A stretch of 64,000 nucleotides of DNA, from contig NZ_JABXWI010000003.1 in NCBI RefSeq assembly GCF_014930365.1, forward strand, positions 310,001-374,000, given 5' to 3'. The position numbers and the translations under genes are program-made. The notes beneath the pieces are model-generated. The model was not told the DNA's origin, did not search any database, and saw nothing but the letters and a program-made list of their open reading frames with translations. The stretch comes from Streptomyces caniscabiei. Lineage in GTDB: Bacteria; Actinomycetota; Actinomycetes; Streptomycetales; Streptomycetaceae. Shown here in pieces: positions 8,132-17,613 of the stretch (the stretch's first letter is position 1; every line of letters starts with the position of its first letter).

Positions 8132-11065
8132 TTGGCGCTGGAGCCGGTGCGGTTCGCGGTTCTGGGGTCGGTCCGCGTGGAGCGGGCAGGGGTGGAACCC
8201 GCGCCGGGGCGTCCCCAGGAGAGGGCGCTGCTGGGGCTGTTGCTGGTGCGGGCGGGGCAGCCGGTGACGGTCGGCGAGATCGTGGACGTGCTGTGGGGCA
8301 GGCGGCCGCCGGCCAGCGCGGTGAACGTGGTCCGGCGCCATGTGGGCTCGCTGCGGCGGCTGTTGGAGCCGGGGCTGCCCAACCGTGCCGCCGGACGGTG
8401 GCTGATACGGGACGCCGGCGGGTACCGGCTCCTGGTCGACGCCGACTCCCTCGACCTGCTGCGGTTCCGCCGGCTGCGGGACGAGGCGGGCCGGGTCGCC
8501 GGTGACACCGACGGGGCGGCCGTACGCGTCGTGGAACTCCTCACCGAGGCCCTGGCGTTGTGGCGGGGGCCAGCCGGGGCCGGTCTCCCCGCCGAGGTGC
8601 GGGAGCGCGCCGGGTTCCCGGCGGTCGACCGTGAACGGACCGCCGCCGTACGGGAAGCGGCCGACGCGGCGCTCCTGGCCGGCACCCCGGCCGCCGTACT
8701 GCCCCTGCTCCAGGAGGCCTCGGACGACGCACCGCTGGACGAACCCCTGCTGGCCCGGCTCGTGCGGACCCTGGCCGCCACCGGGCACGAGGCACGGGCG
8801 CTGAGCACCTACCGCGCCGCCCGCGCGAGGCTCGCCAAGGAACTGGGCATCGACCCGGGCCCGGAACTCCGCGCCGCCCACCGAGCCGTACGGCACGACA
8901 CCGCGCTGTCGACCTCGGCCCCGACCCCGACGTCGATCTCAGCCTCACCCCAGCCCTCAGCGCCCCTCCCCCCACCCGCCCCGACCCCGACAGCGGCCCC
9001 CACCCCAGCCCCGACCCCGGCCCCACAGACGCCACCGACCACCATCCCCGCCCAACTCCCCCACGACCTCCCGACGTTCACCGGTCGCCGGGCCGAGCTG
9101 GACCAGGTCCTGGCGCTTCTGCCCGGCCACGACGGCAGCGGTCCCGGCACCGTCGTGATCAGCGCGATCGGGGGCATGGCCGGCATCGGGAAGACCACGC
9201 TCGCCGTGCACTGGGCCCATCGGGTCGCGGACCGTTTCCCGGACGGGCAGCTCTACGTCAACCTCAGGGGCTTCGCGCCCTCGGGCAGGGTGATGGAGGC
9301 CGGGGAAGCCGTGCGCGTCTTCCTCGACGCGCTGGGCGTACCGCCGGAACGAGTACCGCACGGCGTCGACGCCCAAGCGGCGCTGTACCGCAGCCTGTTG
9401 GCGGGCCGGCGGTTCCTGGTGCTGCTGGACAACGCGCGGGACACCGAGCAGGTGCGGCCGTTGCTGCCCGGGACGCCCGGCTGTCTGACCATCGTGACGA
9501 GTCGCGACCAGTTGTCGGGCCTGGTCGCCGCGGACGGCGCGCACACGCTGGCGCTGCGTCCGCTGGACGCCGCGCAGGCACGGTCCTTCCTCGCGCGCAG
9601 GCTGGGGGAGCGACGGCTCGCGGGCGAGGAGCGGGCGGTGGCGGAGATCTCGTCGCTCTGCGGCGGCCTGCCGCTGGCGCTGGCCTGCGTCGCGGCGCGA
9701 GCCGCCACGCACCCGGACTTCCCGCTGTCGGCGATCGCGGCGGAGCTGCGCGCGGCGCACGGCAGCCTGGACGCGTTCAGCCGCACGGACGCGGCCGCGA
9801 ACGTGGGGGCGGTCTTCTCCTGGTCGCTGGGCGCCGTGTCGCCCGAGGCGGCGCTCCTCTTCCCGCTGCTCGCGCTGCATCCCGGCCCGGACTTCTCCGT
9901 GCCGGCGACGGCGTCGCTCGCCCGGCTGTCCGTACGCCGCACGCGGTCGCTCCTCGTCGAACTGGCCGGCGTCCACCTCGTGGCCGAGCCCGCGCCGGGC
10001 CGGTACGCCCTGCACGACCTGCTCCGCGCCCACGCGGCCGAACTCCTGGAGGACCAGCACCCGGAGGCCACGCGGGAGGCGGCCACGGAGCGGCTGTACG
10101 CGCACTACCTGCACACCGCGCACGCCGCCGAGCCGCTCCTCGCCCCGCACGCCGATCCGGTGCCGCCGGGCCCGCTTCCGTCCGGTGTCCACGCCGAGCC
10201 GCCGGCCGATCACGCGCAGGCGCTGGCCTGGCTGTCGGCCGAGTATCCCGTTCTGCTGGCCGTCGTCGGGGCGGCGGCCCGGTCCGGCCGCGACCGGGTG
10301 GCGTGTCTGCTCGCCTGGTCGCTGGAGCCGTTCTTCGACCGGCGGGGCCACTGGCACGACTGGGCGACCGTCCAACGGATCGCGCTCGACGCGGCGTTGC
10401 GGGTGGCCGACCCCGTGGGGGAGGCCAGGGGCCTGCGCGCGCTGGCCCGGGCCGAGAGCCGGCTCGGTCTGCACGGGTCGGCCCGGCTCCGCCTGGACCG
10501 CGCGCTGTCGCTCTTCACCGAGGCGGGCGACACCGTCGGGCGGGCCGACACCCATCGCAGTCTCGGCTGGACCCACGACCAGGAGGGGGATCTGCCCGGC
10601 GCCCTCCACCACAACCGGCTGGCCATGGAGCTCTTCCGGGACAGCGGTCACCGCGCCGCATACGCCAGTGTGCTCAACTCCGTCGGCTGGTACCACGCGC
10701 TGCTCGGCGAGCACGAGGAGGCGCTGCGCCACTGCCATCGGGCCCTGGCCCTGCTCCAGGAGCTCGGCGACCGTTACGGCGAGGCCGCGACCTGGCACAC
10801 GATCGCATACGCCCACCACCACCTCGGACGCCATCCGCACGCCCTGCTCGGCTACGGCAACGCCCTCGCCCTGTACCGGGAGTTGGGCGTTCCCTACCTG
10901 GAAGCCTGCACCCTCGTCCACATCGGCGACACCCATACGGCGATGAGCGACCACGACAGCGCCGTCGAGGTACGGCAGCAGGCCCTCACCCTCCTCATCA
11001 CCCTCGGCCACCCGGACGCCGAACAGGTCCGTGCCCTGCTCAGCACGAGCGAGCGGTACGCGTGA
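8132..11065 (+). CDS. AfsR-like SARP/NB-ARC/TPR transcriptional regulator
   Basis: A 977-residue regulator with AfsR architecture. An OmpR-type winged-helix and bacterial activation domain occupy about residues 5-255 (ALLGLLLVRAGQPVTVGEIVDVLWG). A Pro/Ala/Thr linker follows (about 262-305), then an NB-ARC ATPase with P-loop GGMAGIGKTT near residue 347 and a C-terminal TPR region from about 750. Such proteins activate antibiotic or developmental genes by binding direct repeats near promoters. Start is TTG at 8132 with AGGAGG five bases upstream. The stop overlaps the GTG of a paralogous gene by four bases (GTGA). Target genes are not evident nearby. Confidence 0.9.
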   Translation: MALEPVRFAVLGSVRVERAGVEPAPGRPQERALLGLLLVRAGQPVTVGEIVDVLWGRRPPASAVNVVRRHVGSLRRLLEPGLPNRAAGRWLIRDAGGYRLLVDADSLDLLRFRRLRDEAGRVAGDTDGAAVRVVELLTEALALWRGPAGAGLPAEVRERAGFPAVDRERTAAVREAADAALLAGTPAAVLPLLQEASDDAPLDEPLLARLVRTLAATGHEARALSTYRAARARLAKELGIDPGPELRAAHRAVRHDTALSTSAPTPTSISASPQPSAPLPPPAPTPTAAPTPAPTPAPQTPPTTIPAQLPHDLPTFTGRRAELDQVLALLPGHDGSGPGTVVISAIGGMAGIGKTTLAVHWAHRVADRFPDGQLYVNLRGFAPSGRVMEAGEAVRVFLDALGVPPERVPHGVDAQAALYRSLLAGRRFLVLLDNARDTEQVRPLLPGTPGCLTIVTSRDQLSGLVAADGAHTLALRPLDAAQARSFLARRLGERRLAGEERAVAEISSLCGGLPLALACVAARAATHPDFPLSAIAAELRAAHGSLDAFSRTDAAANVGAVFSWSLGAVSPEAALLFPLLALHPGPDFSVPATASLARLSVRRTRSLLVELAGVHLVAEPAPGRYALHDLLRAHAAELLEDQHPEATREAATERLYAHYLHTAHAAEPLLAPHADPVPPGPLPSGVHAEPPADHAQALAWLSAEYPVLLAVVGAAARSGRDRVACLLAWSLEPFFDRRGHWHDWATVQRIALDAALRVADPVGEARGLRALARAESRLGLHGSARLRLDRALSLFTEAGDTVGRADTHRSLGWTHDQEGDLPGALHHNRLAMELFRDSGHRAAYASVLNSVGWYHALLGEHEEALRHCHRALALLQELGDRYGEAATWHTIAYAHHHLGRHPHALLGYGNALALYRELGVPYLEACTLVHIGDTHTAMSDHDSAVEVRQQALTLLITLGHPDAEQVRALLSTSERYA

Positions 11066-13173
11066 CCGACGGCGCTGGACACGAACTCCCTGGCGGATCA
11101 GGGGAGTTGCTGAGGCTCGACGTACTGGGGCCGCTTCGGGTGCTCCGGGGCGGGGAGGAACTCGACCTCGGGTTCCCCCAACAGCGGGCCCTGCTCGGCC
11201 TGTTGGTCGTACGGGTGGGCCGCGTGGTGCCGTCGGGCGAGATCGTCGACGTGCTCTGGCCGCGTCGGGCGCCGGCGAGCGCGATGAACGTGGTGCGCCG
11301 GTACGCAGGTTCGCTGCGGCGACTGCTCGAACCCGGGCTGCCGCCCCGGGCCCCCGGACGGCGGCTGCTGCGGAGCGCCGGGGGCTATCGGCTGGACGCC
11401 GACGAGGACGACGTCGACCTGCTGCGTTTCCGCGCGCTCACCAAGCGGGGGAAGCGGGCCGCCGCCACGGGGCGGTCCGAGGCGGCGACACGGTACTTCG
11501 TGGAGGCGCTGGGCGAGTGGCGGGGGCCGGTGGCGAGGGGGATCCCCGCCGCCGTCCGGGAGCACGCGGTGTTCGAGGAGGTGGAGCGCGAGTTGCTCCG
11601 GACGACCAGGATGGCCGCAGACGCGGCGCTCCTGTGCGGAAGGAGCGAGCAGGTGCTGCCCCGCCTGCGCCAGGCCCTCGAACTCGACCCCCTGGACGAG
11701 TCGTTGCACGCGGCGCTGGTGATGGCCCTGGCCGCGGCGGGCCTCCAGGCGGAGGCGCTGGCCGCGTACGAGCGCGTACGACGGCTGCTGGCCGAGGAGT
11801 TGGGCGTGGCTCCGGGCACGGACCTGACCACGGCCCACACCAAGGTGCTCCGCCAGGAGTGGACTCCGCCACGACCGCCCGCACCTCTCGCACCGCCCTC
11901 GGCGCCCTCGACGACTTCGGTGACCTCCACGACCTCAGCGACTTCGGTGACCTCCACGACCCCAACGACCTCCACGACCTCGGCGGCGTCACCGCCTGGA
12001 TCGAGGGTGGCCGTCACGCCCTCGCCCCGGCCCTTCCCCCAACTGCCGCCATCCCCAACGGTTTTCGTGGGAAGACGCAGTGAACTCCGGCGTCTGGCGG
12101 AGGTCACGGACGCGGTCGGCGCGGGCACCGGCGCACCGCCGACCACCGTGCTGATCAGCGGGATGCCCGGGATCGGCAAGACGTCCCTGGCGGTGCGCTG
12201 GGCGCACGCGGTCGCCGGACGGTTCCCCGACGGGCGACTCCACGTCGGGCTGAGGGGGTTCGACCCGACGGAAGACCCCCTGGAGCCGGACGCGGCACTG
12301 CGCACGCTCCTCACCGCGCTGGGGGTGCCACCCGCACGCCAGCCGGGCCGCACGGACTCGCTCGCCGGCCTGTACCGGAGTCTGCTGGTGGGCCGACGGC
12401 TGCTGGTGGTGCTGGACGACGCGGCCGACACCGAGCAGGTACGTCCGCTGCTGCCCGCGTCGCCCGGCTCCCTGACCCTGGTCACCAGCCGCAACAGCCT
12501 GTCGGCCCTCATCGCGTCGGGCGCCCACCCGCTGCGCCTGGACCTACCGCCGACGACGGACGCCCGGGCCACGCTGACGGCCCACCTCGACCACCTGGCC
12601 CACACGATGGTCGCCACCGACGCGGTCGACGCGGCCCACACAGCCGAGGCGCTCGGCACACGCGACACGCTCGACGAGATCGTCAGCCGGTGTGGGCGGC
12701 TGCCGTCGGCGCTGGCCATCATCGCGGCCCGTGCCGCGCAGCAGCCCTCCCGCCCCCTCGCGGCCCTCGCGGCCCTCGCGGCCCTCGCCGCCGAGCTACG
12801 GCACTCCCCGCGCGCGCTCGACGCGTTCGCCACACCCGGAGGCGTACCCGACCTCCGCGCCGTCCTCACCCGCTCCTACCGTCGCCTCGCGCCGGAGCAC
12901 GCCCGGCTGTTCCGTCTGCTGTCCCTGCACCCCGGCCCCGACCTGGACGCCGAGACGGCCGCGGCCCTGGCCGGACTCCCCCTCCGACGGGCCCGGCAGG
13001 CGCTCGACGCCCTCGCCGACGCACATCTCGTCACGGAGCACACGCCCGGCCGCTACGCCCAGCACCAGCTACTGCGCGCCCTCGCCGCCGAGTTGACTGT
13101 GCGGCTCGGCCCGGGCGGCGACGGCCGAGACCGCGCAGATCCGTACGGGTACGGGCCGGGCGGCGGGGCGTAG
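11062..13173 (+). CDS. SARP/NB-ARC regulator lacking the TPR domain
   Basis: A 703-residue paralogue of the preceding regulator. It has the SARP DNA-binding and activation domains (about residues 18-265), a Ser/Thr-rich linker made of a 27-bp DNA repeat, and an NB-ARC domain with P-loop SGMPGIGKTS near residue 366. It stops soon after the winged-helix region (YAQHQLLRALAAEL) and has no TPR array, whereas the upstream copy does. The GTG at 11062 overlaps the previous stop as GTGA, so the two are co-translated. The pair looks like a tandem duplication followed by loss of the sensor domain; hetero-oligomer formation is possible but inferred. Confidence 0.85.
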   Translation: MTDGAGHELPGGSGELLRLDVLGPLRVLRGGEELDLGFPQQRALLGLLVVRVGRVVPSGEIVDVLWPRRAPASAMNVVRRYAGSLRRLLEPGLPPRAPGRRLLRSAGGYRLDADEDDVDLLRFRALTKRGKRAAATGRSEAATRYFVEALGEWRGPVARGIPAAVREHAVFEEVERELLRTTRMAADAALLCGRSEQVLPRLRQALELDPLDESLHAALVMALAAAGLQAEALAAYERVRRLLAEELGVAPGTDLTTAHTKVLRQEWTPPRPPAPLAPPSAPSTTSVTSTTSATSVTSTTPTTSTTSAASPPGSRVAVTPSPRPFPQLPPSPTVFVGRRSELRRLAEVTDAVGAGTGAPPTTVLISGMPGIGKTSLAVRWAHAVAGRFPDGRLHVGLRGFDPTEDPLEPDAALRTLLTALGVPPARQPGRTDSLAGLYRSLLVGRRLLVVLDDAADTEQVRPLLPASPGSLTLVTSRNSLSALIASGAHPLRLDLPPTTDARATLTAHLDHLAHTMVATDAVDAAHTAEALGTRDTLDEIVSRCGRLPSALAIIAARAAQQPSRPLAALAALAALAAELRHSPRALDAFATPGGVPDLRAVLTRSYRRLAPEHARLFRLLSLHPGPDLDAETAAALAGLPLRRARQALDALADAHLVTEHTPGRYAQHQLLRALAAELTVRLGPGGDGRDRADPYGYGPGGGA
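11912..11992 (+). repeat. 27-bp tandem repeat in SARP linker
   Basis: A unit beginning CGACTTCGGTGACCTCCACG recurs at 11912 and 11939 with a partial third copy, encoding the Thr/Ser-rich linker (TSVTSTTSA type) between the SARP and NB-ARC domains. It could vary in copy number. Confidence 0.6.
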
Positions 13174-13195
13174 AGCCGATGTCCCCCGGCGAAGG

Positions 13196-14050
13196 TCAGC
13201 CGCTCACTGCCCGCAGGGCCCCCGGCCTGCGGCCGTTGAGACGGTCCAGCGCGGTGGCCGTGGCCTGGTCGGCCGGTAGGTGCACCACCAGGCGACGGCC
13301 CTCGTCGGCAAGCACGAGCGTCTCGAACGACAGACGCAGGCGACCTGCCTCGGGATGCTCGACCACCTCGAGCCCGAAACGGGAGGGCGGGGCCGGAACA
13401 GCGGCGAGACGGTCACTGAACGACGCCCCCGCCGCCGTCAACTCGTCCGCCAGGACGGCGACATGAGGGTCGTACAGCGAGGACTCGTTGCGCAGATGGG
13501 CGACCTGCTCGTCGGCCACCCGGTCCCAGCCGGGAAACACGGCACGGGACCGGTCGTCGGCGAACAGGTACCGCATCATGTTGGGAGGGTCCCCGTCGAG
13601 CAGGCCGAGGGGACGGGCATACCGCTCGTAGCCCTGTGTCCAGGCCACGATGTCTCCCATCCGGTTGAGCAGGACGGCCGGCGCGGGCTCCAGACTCTCC
13701 AGAAGTGCCCGCAGGGTGGGGCGCACCGTGCGCTCCGGCGGTGCGGTGACCGATTTGCACAAGTCCTTGTCCTCGCCGTGTTCCCTGAGCAACCGGTGCA
13801 ACAGCACACGGTCCGCCGTCGACAGCTGGAGGATCTCGCCGAGGGCGGCGAGGACCTTGGGCGAGGGGTTGCGGTCCCGCCCTTGTTCGAGCCGGGTGAG
13901 GTACTCGACGCTGATGCCGGCGAGGGTGGCGAGCTCGGCGCGGCGCAGCCCCGGCGTGCGACGGCGAAAACCTGCGGGCAGGCCCGCCTCGGCCGGGGTG
14001 AGGGCTTCACGGCGGGTCCGCAGGAAGGTGCCCAACTCGTTGTCGTTCAC
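13196..14050 (-). CDS. MmyB-like XRE transcriptional regulator
   Basis: A 284-residue regulator with an N-terminal helix-turn-helix (RRAELATLAGISVEYLTRLEQG, about residues 34-55) and a C-terminal MmyB-like ligand domain (LLNRMGDIVAWTQGYERYARPLG onward), a PAS-like fold that binds fatty-acid-type ligands in studied members. I chose GTG at 14050 because family members begin at NELGTFLRTRREAL; a TTG five codons upstream is also possible. It diverges from the YceI gene, and a 10-bp inverted repeat between them is a candidate operator for this protein. Control of YceI and the following genes is a reasonable inference. Confidence 0.88.
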   Translation of the reverse strand: MNDNELGTFLRTRREALTPAEAGLPAGFRRRTPGLRRAELATLAGISVEYLTRLEQGRDRNPSPKVLAALGEILQLSTADRVLLHRLLREHGEDKDLCKSVTAPPERTVRPTLRALLESLEPAPAVLLNRMGDIVAWTQGYERYARPLGLLDGDPPNMMRYLFADDRSRAVFPGWDRVADEQVAHLRNESSLYDPHVAVLADELTAAGASFSDRLAAVPAPPSRFGLEVVEHPEAGRLRLSFETLVLADEGRRLVVHLPADQATATALDRLNGRRPGALRAVSG

Positions 14051-14077
14051 CTCTCGAACGTACAACGTGCCCCGGCG

Positions 14078-14108
14078 CGAAGGGTGGCCCTGCCACTACC
14101 ACCCTTCG
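14078..14108. promoter_or_regulatory. Inverted repeat between XRE regulator and yceI
   Basis: Perfect 10-bp arms CGAAGGGTGG (14078-14087) and CCACCCTTCG (14099-14108) are separated by 11 bases, giving about two helical turns centre to centre. The position in a divergent promoter region suggests an operator, probably for the adjacent XRE regulator. Confidence 0.55.
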
Positions 14109-14151
14109 GCCGGTCTCCCCTGCCCCGCCGCAGGGCCCGCACGATGAGGGC

Positions 14152-14730
14152 ATGAGCAACGACACCTCTGCGAACACCACTGTCACGTCCGTCGCCGCAC
14201 TGCCCCTCGCTCCCGGCGCGTGGGAACTCGACCCCCACCACTCATCGGTCGACTTCACCGTCCGCCACCTCGGGATCAGCAAGGTCCGCGGCCGCTTCAC
14301 CGAGTTCACGGCCGGGCTGTACGTCGGTGAGACCCTCGACGACGTGCGGGTGACCTCCGAGATCGCCCTGGCCTCCATCGACACCGGGAACGCCGACCGC
14401 GACGCGCACACCCGCTCGGCCGAGCTGCTCGATGTGGAGAAGCGTCCGACGATGACGTTCCGATCGACGCGGATCTCCGGGGACGGTGAGGACTGGACGT
14501 TGGCGGGAGACCTGACCATCGGGGACGTGACCCGCCCGGTCGTGCTCGCTGTCGAGTTCGGCGGAGTGGTGGACTCCCCGCTGGATCACCGGGAGCACGC
14601 CGGGTTCGAGGCGACGGGCGAGATCCGGCGCGGCGACTTCGGGTTGACCTTCTTCCCCGGGCTCCTGGGTGAGGTCATCAAGATTCGCCTGGACATGCAG
14701 TTCGCCGGAGCGCGGACCCAGGACGCCTGA
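14152..14730 (+). CDS. YceI family protein
   Basis: A 192-residue YceI-like lipocalin-fold protein. The hallmark start GAWELDPHHSSVDFTVRHLGISKVRGRF lies at about residues 23-50, and later strands DLTIGDVTRPVVLAVEFGG and GFEATGEIRRGDFGL match the family. These proteins bind isoprenoid-type lipids; no export signal is present, so it is probably cytoplasmic as in many actinobacteria. It is the first gene after the divergent XRE regulator and is followed 85 bp later by a cupin gene. Confidence 0.92.
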   Translation: MSNDTSANTTVTSVAALPLAPGAWELDPHHSSVDFTVRHLGISKVRGRFTEFTAGLYVGETLDDVRVTSEIALASIDTGNADRDAHTRSAELLDVEKRPTMTFRSTRISGDGEDWTLAGDLTIGDVTRPVVLAVEFGGVVDSPLDHREHAGFEATGEIRRGDFGLTFFPGLLGEVIKIRLDMQFAGARTQDA

Positions 14731-14815
14731 CCGAGCGACGAGCGACGCACCCACCACATACGACTTCGACGAGGGACCGACGACCTCGGGCCCCACGTCG
14801 GGAGGAGGACCTCTC

Positions 14816-15289
14816 ATGAGCAGTGCCCTTGTACGCAATCCGGGCGACGGCACCACCTTCAGCTACCACGGGAACGTGGTCGAACAGGTGGTGAGCAACG
14901 CCGAGTCGAGCGGATTGATCAGCGTCACGCGTCAGCTCGCGCGCCCCGACCATGCGCCGCCCCTGCATACCCACAGCCTGGAGGACGAGAGCTGGATCGT
15001 CCTGTCCGGCCGCGTCCGGTTCTGGGTCGGATCGACCTCGTTCGACGAGTGCGAGGTGTACGAGGCCGAGCCCGGCGCCTTCGTCTGGGGGCCCCGGTCA
15101 GTCCCCCACAGCTACCAGGCCATCACGTCGACCGCGGAACTCCTCGTCATGTGCAACCCCGGAGCCATCGAAGGCTACTTCCACGAGGCCGGAGCCACCG
15201 ACTCACGCAGCGACGCCCCGCACAGCCTCATGGAGGAGTACGGCTTCGTGATCCACGGCAACCCGCCCCCCGTCCCCCGGACGTACTGA
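14816..15289 (+). CDS. Cupin domain protein
   Basis: A 157-residue single-domain cupin. Motif 1 residues PPLHTHSLEDESWIVLSG (near residues 44-61) and the later GAFVWGPRSVPHSYQ supply the usual metal-binding His and Glu. The ATG at 14816 is preceded by GGAGGAGG with good spacing. Function within the cupin superfamily (dioxygenase, isomerase or quercetinase-like) cannot be set from sequence. It sits between YceI and an oxidoreductase gene on the same strand and is likely co-regulated with them. Confidence 0.85.
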   Translation: MSSALVRNPGDGTTFSYHGNVVEQVVSNAESSGLISVTRQLARPDHAPPLHTHSLEDESWIVLSGRVRFWVGSTSFDECEVYEAEPGAFVWGPRSVPHSYQAITSTAELLVMCNPGAIEGYFHEAGATDSRSDAPHSLMEEYGFVIHGNPPPVPRTY

Positions 15290-15344
15290 TCACCAGTGTC
15301 CTCGACGCCCGGAGATACGACCATGCCCGCCAGGGAGCCCGTCC

Positions 15345-16307
15345 ATGTCGCCTGACCAACCGATGATGCGCGCCGTCCGGTACGACCGTTACGGAGGCCC
15401 AGAAGTGCTCTCCGTCGGCGCGGTTCCGCGTCCGTCCCCCGGGCCGGGCCAGGTGCTCGTCCGGGTCCACGCGTCCAGCGTCAACCCGATCGACGTGAAG
15501 ATCCGCTCCGGCGGGATGCGTCTGGTCACCGGGCGACGCTTTCCCAAACGCACCGGAGGCGACTTCGCCGGGGAGGTGGTCGCACTCGGCGGCAAGGTCA
15601 CCGACGTCACGGTGGGCGAACACGTGTGGGGCATCCTCAGCGACGTCTCCGGACGGACGGGCGCGGCCGGCGAATACGTCCTGGCCAAGCCCCAGGCCAT
15701 CAGCACCGCCCCCAGCGGCACGGACCTGGTGTCAGCCGCCGCCCTGCCCGCGGTCGGCATCACCGCGCTGCAAGCCCTGCGGGACACCCTGCGCCTGCGC
15801 TCCGGCCAACGGCTGCTCGTGGTCGGCGCGAGCGGCGGCGTCGGCAGTGCGGCGGTCCAGCTGGCCCACGCCTGGGGCGCCCACGTCACCACCGTCGCCG
15901 GCGCCGCCAACACCTCGTTCTGCCGCGAACTCGGCGCCGACGTGGCCCTCGACTACGCCACCACCCCACCGAACGCCCTCAAGAGGCAGTTCGACGCCAT
16001 CCTCGACTGCCACGGCTCCGCTGTCCGCGACTACCGACGCGCTCTCCGCCCCGGCGGTCGCATCGCCTCGCCCTCCGCCGGCGCCATACCCTTCGCCCTG
16101 CTCTCCACCGTCCTGCCCGGTCCGCGCGTACGCCTGCTCATGGCCGGCCCCCGACGCGCGGACCTGAAGACCCTCGCCGATCACGTCGACAGGAAGGAGC
16201 TGCGTCCGGTGGTCGAGCGCGTGTATCCCCTGGACGAGATCCAGGACGCCCACCGAGCCACCGAAACCGGCCACGCCCGCGGCAAGCGCGTCATCCGCCT
16301 CGTCTAG
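15345..16307 (+). CDS. NAD(P)-dependent quinone-oxidoreductase-like MDR protein
   Basis: A 320-residue medium-chain dehydrogenase/reductase of the quinone oxidoreductase type. The N-terminal GroES-like domain starts MRAVRYDRYGGPEVL and includes VHASSVNPIDVKIRSG; the Rossmann domain carries GASGGVGSAAVQLA near residue 165. Zinc ligands of alcohol dehydrogenases are absent. It would reduce a quinone or enone with NADPH. The second Met (MMRAV) six codons in is an alternative start. It lies 55 bp after the cupin gene. Confidence 0.88.
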   Translation: MSPDQPMMRAVRYDRYGGPEVLSVGAVPRPSPGPGQVLVRVHASSVNPIDVKIRSGGMRLVTGRRFPKRTGGDFAGEVVALGGKVTDVTVGEHVWGILSDVSGRTGAAGEYVLAKPQAISTAPSGTDLVSAAALPAVGITALQALRDTLRLRSGQRLLVVGASGGVGSAAVQLAHAWGAHVTTVAGAANTSFCRELGADVALDYATTPPNALKRQFDAILDCHGSAVRDYRRALRPGGRIASPSAGAIPFALLSTVLPGPRVRLLMAGPRRADLKTLADHVDRKELRPVVERVYPLDEIQDAHRATETGHARGKRVIRLV

Positions 16308-16464
16308 CGGAGCCCCCAGCGAGGCACGCCCGCACCTGGCCGTGTGCCGCCCGCCATCACTTCACGGTCACTCTTTTTTCACATCTCCCTTCCTAGGCTC
16401 CGAGTGCAGTGCTCGCACGACGCGCTTGATCGGTGCGCTCGAACGGCCTTGGAGGTAACGACAG

Positions 16465-17406
16465 ATGACCACGTCCGACATCGGCACCCTCGCGCCGGCG
16501 GGTCTCCGCATCGCCGTCCTCGGCGGGAGACCCTCCGAGTTACCCGGCGAGGGGCGGCCGGGCGTCGGGGCGCACCGACTGACCGCGCGGGCCGGGGGCA
16601 CGTACCTGTTCGTGGGGGTGCGCGGGGCCCGCCGTCCGTCCGCCGAGCGGATCCCGGACCTCTCGCTCCAGCCGGGGGACATCTGCTTCTACGACGCCGG
16701 CCGTCCGCCGTCACTGGACTTCCCCGAGCACTGCCGCCTCAAGGTCTTCCTGGTCCCGGCCGACGAACTGGGGCTGGAGGACGGCGGCGACGACCTGCGG
16801 CGCGTGGTCGCGCACCCGGTCGCCCGGTCCTCCCGGCTGGGGACCCTGCTGTCGCCGTTCCTGGCCGAACTGGCCGACACGGCGGTCTCGGCGATCTCCG
16901 CCGAGCCGCCGGTCGGCGAGATGCTCGCCCGTAACGCCGTGAACCTGTTGGCCACGCTCGCGGCGGAGCAGCTGGGGCGGGCCAGGGCCGACGGTGCCCC
17001 GGGCGCCGGCCCCGCGGACGGGCCGGTCGGCCGTACGCCGCTGATGGCACGTGTCCTGGGGTTCATCGACGAGCATCTGGCCGACGCGGACCTGTCGCCG
17101 GAGGTGATCGCGGGTGCCCACCACATCTCGGTGCGGTATCTGCACCGGCTGTTCCAGGACGAGGGAATGTCCGTGGGCCGCTGGGTCCAACGCCGCCGAC
17201 TGGAGGAGTGCCGCCGCGACCTGGTCCTCGGCGTCCGCAACCGGCGCACCATCGCCTCGGTCGCCGGCCGCTGGGGCTTCCTCAGCGCGACGCACTTCAG
17301 CCGGGTGTTCCGGGCGGCGTACGGCATGTCCCCGAGCGAGTGGCGGGACGCTGCGGCGAGCCAGGCCCCGACGGGCGTCCGACGCACACCGGTCCACGTC
17401 CGCTAG
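16465..17406 (+). CDS. AraC family transcriptional regulator with a TTA codon
   Basis: A 313-residue regulator with an N-terminal AraC-binding-like cupin domain (residues 1 to about 180) and a C-terminal double helix-turn-helix (SPEVIAGAHHISVRYLHRLFQDEG and IASVAGRWGFLSATHFSRVFRAAYGMSPSEWR, about residues 212-290). ATG at 16465 follows GGAGG. Codon 26 (16540-16542, in PSELPGE) is TTA, the leucine codon read by the bldA tRNA in Streptomyces, so translation probably depends on developmental stage. It may control the downstream hydrolase genes. Confidence 0.9.
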   Translation: MTTSDIGTLAPAGLRIAVLGGRPSELPGEGRPGVGAHRLTARAGGTYLFVGVRGARRPSAERIPDLSLQPGDICFYDAGRPPSLDFPEHCRLKVFLVPADELGLEDGGDDLRRVVAHPVARSSRLGTLLSPFLAELADTAVSAISAEPPVGEMLARNAVNLLATLAAEQLGRARADGAPGAGPADGPVGRTPLMARVLGFIDEHLADADLSPEVIAGAHHISVRYLHRLFQDEGMSVGRWVQRRRLEECRRDLVLGVRNRRTIASVAGRWGFLSATHFSRVFRAAYGMSPSEWRDAAASQAPTGVRRTPVHVR

Positions 17407-17613
17407 GGCCTGTCGTGCGCTCCGGGACCGACCTCGGTGCGCTGGTGGGCCATCGCACGTCCGGCTCCGGGCCTAGCGTCTGGCCGTGGCGTCGCCCCGC
17501 GCGGCGCACCGCACCGAGCGCCGCCGGCGTGACCCGCCGATCCGGGCGCCGCTCGCACGGCATCTCGAAGCGAGAGCCGCCCGCACCACATCACGACCCC
17601 TCGGGAGAACCAC

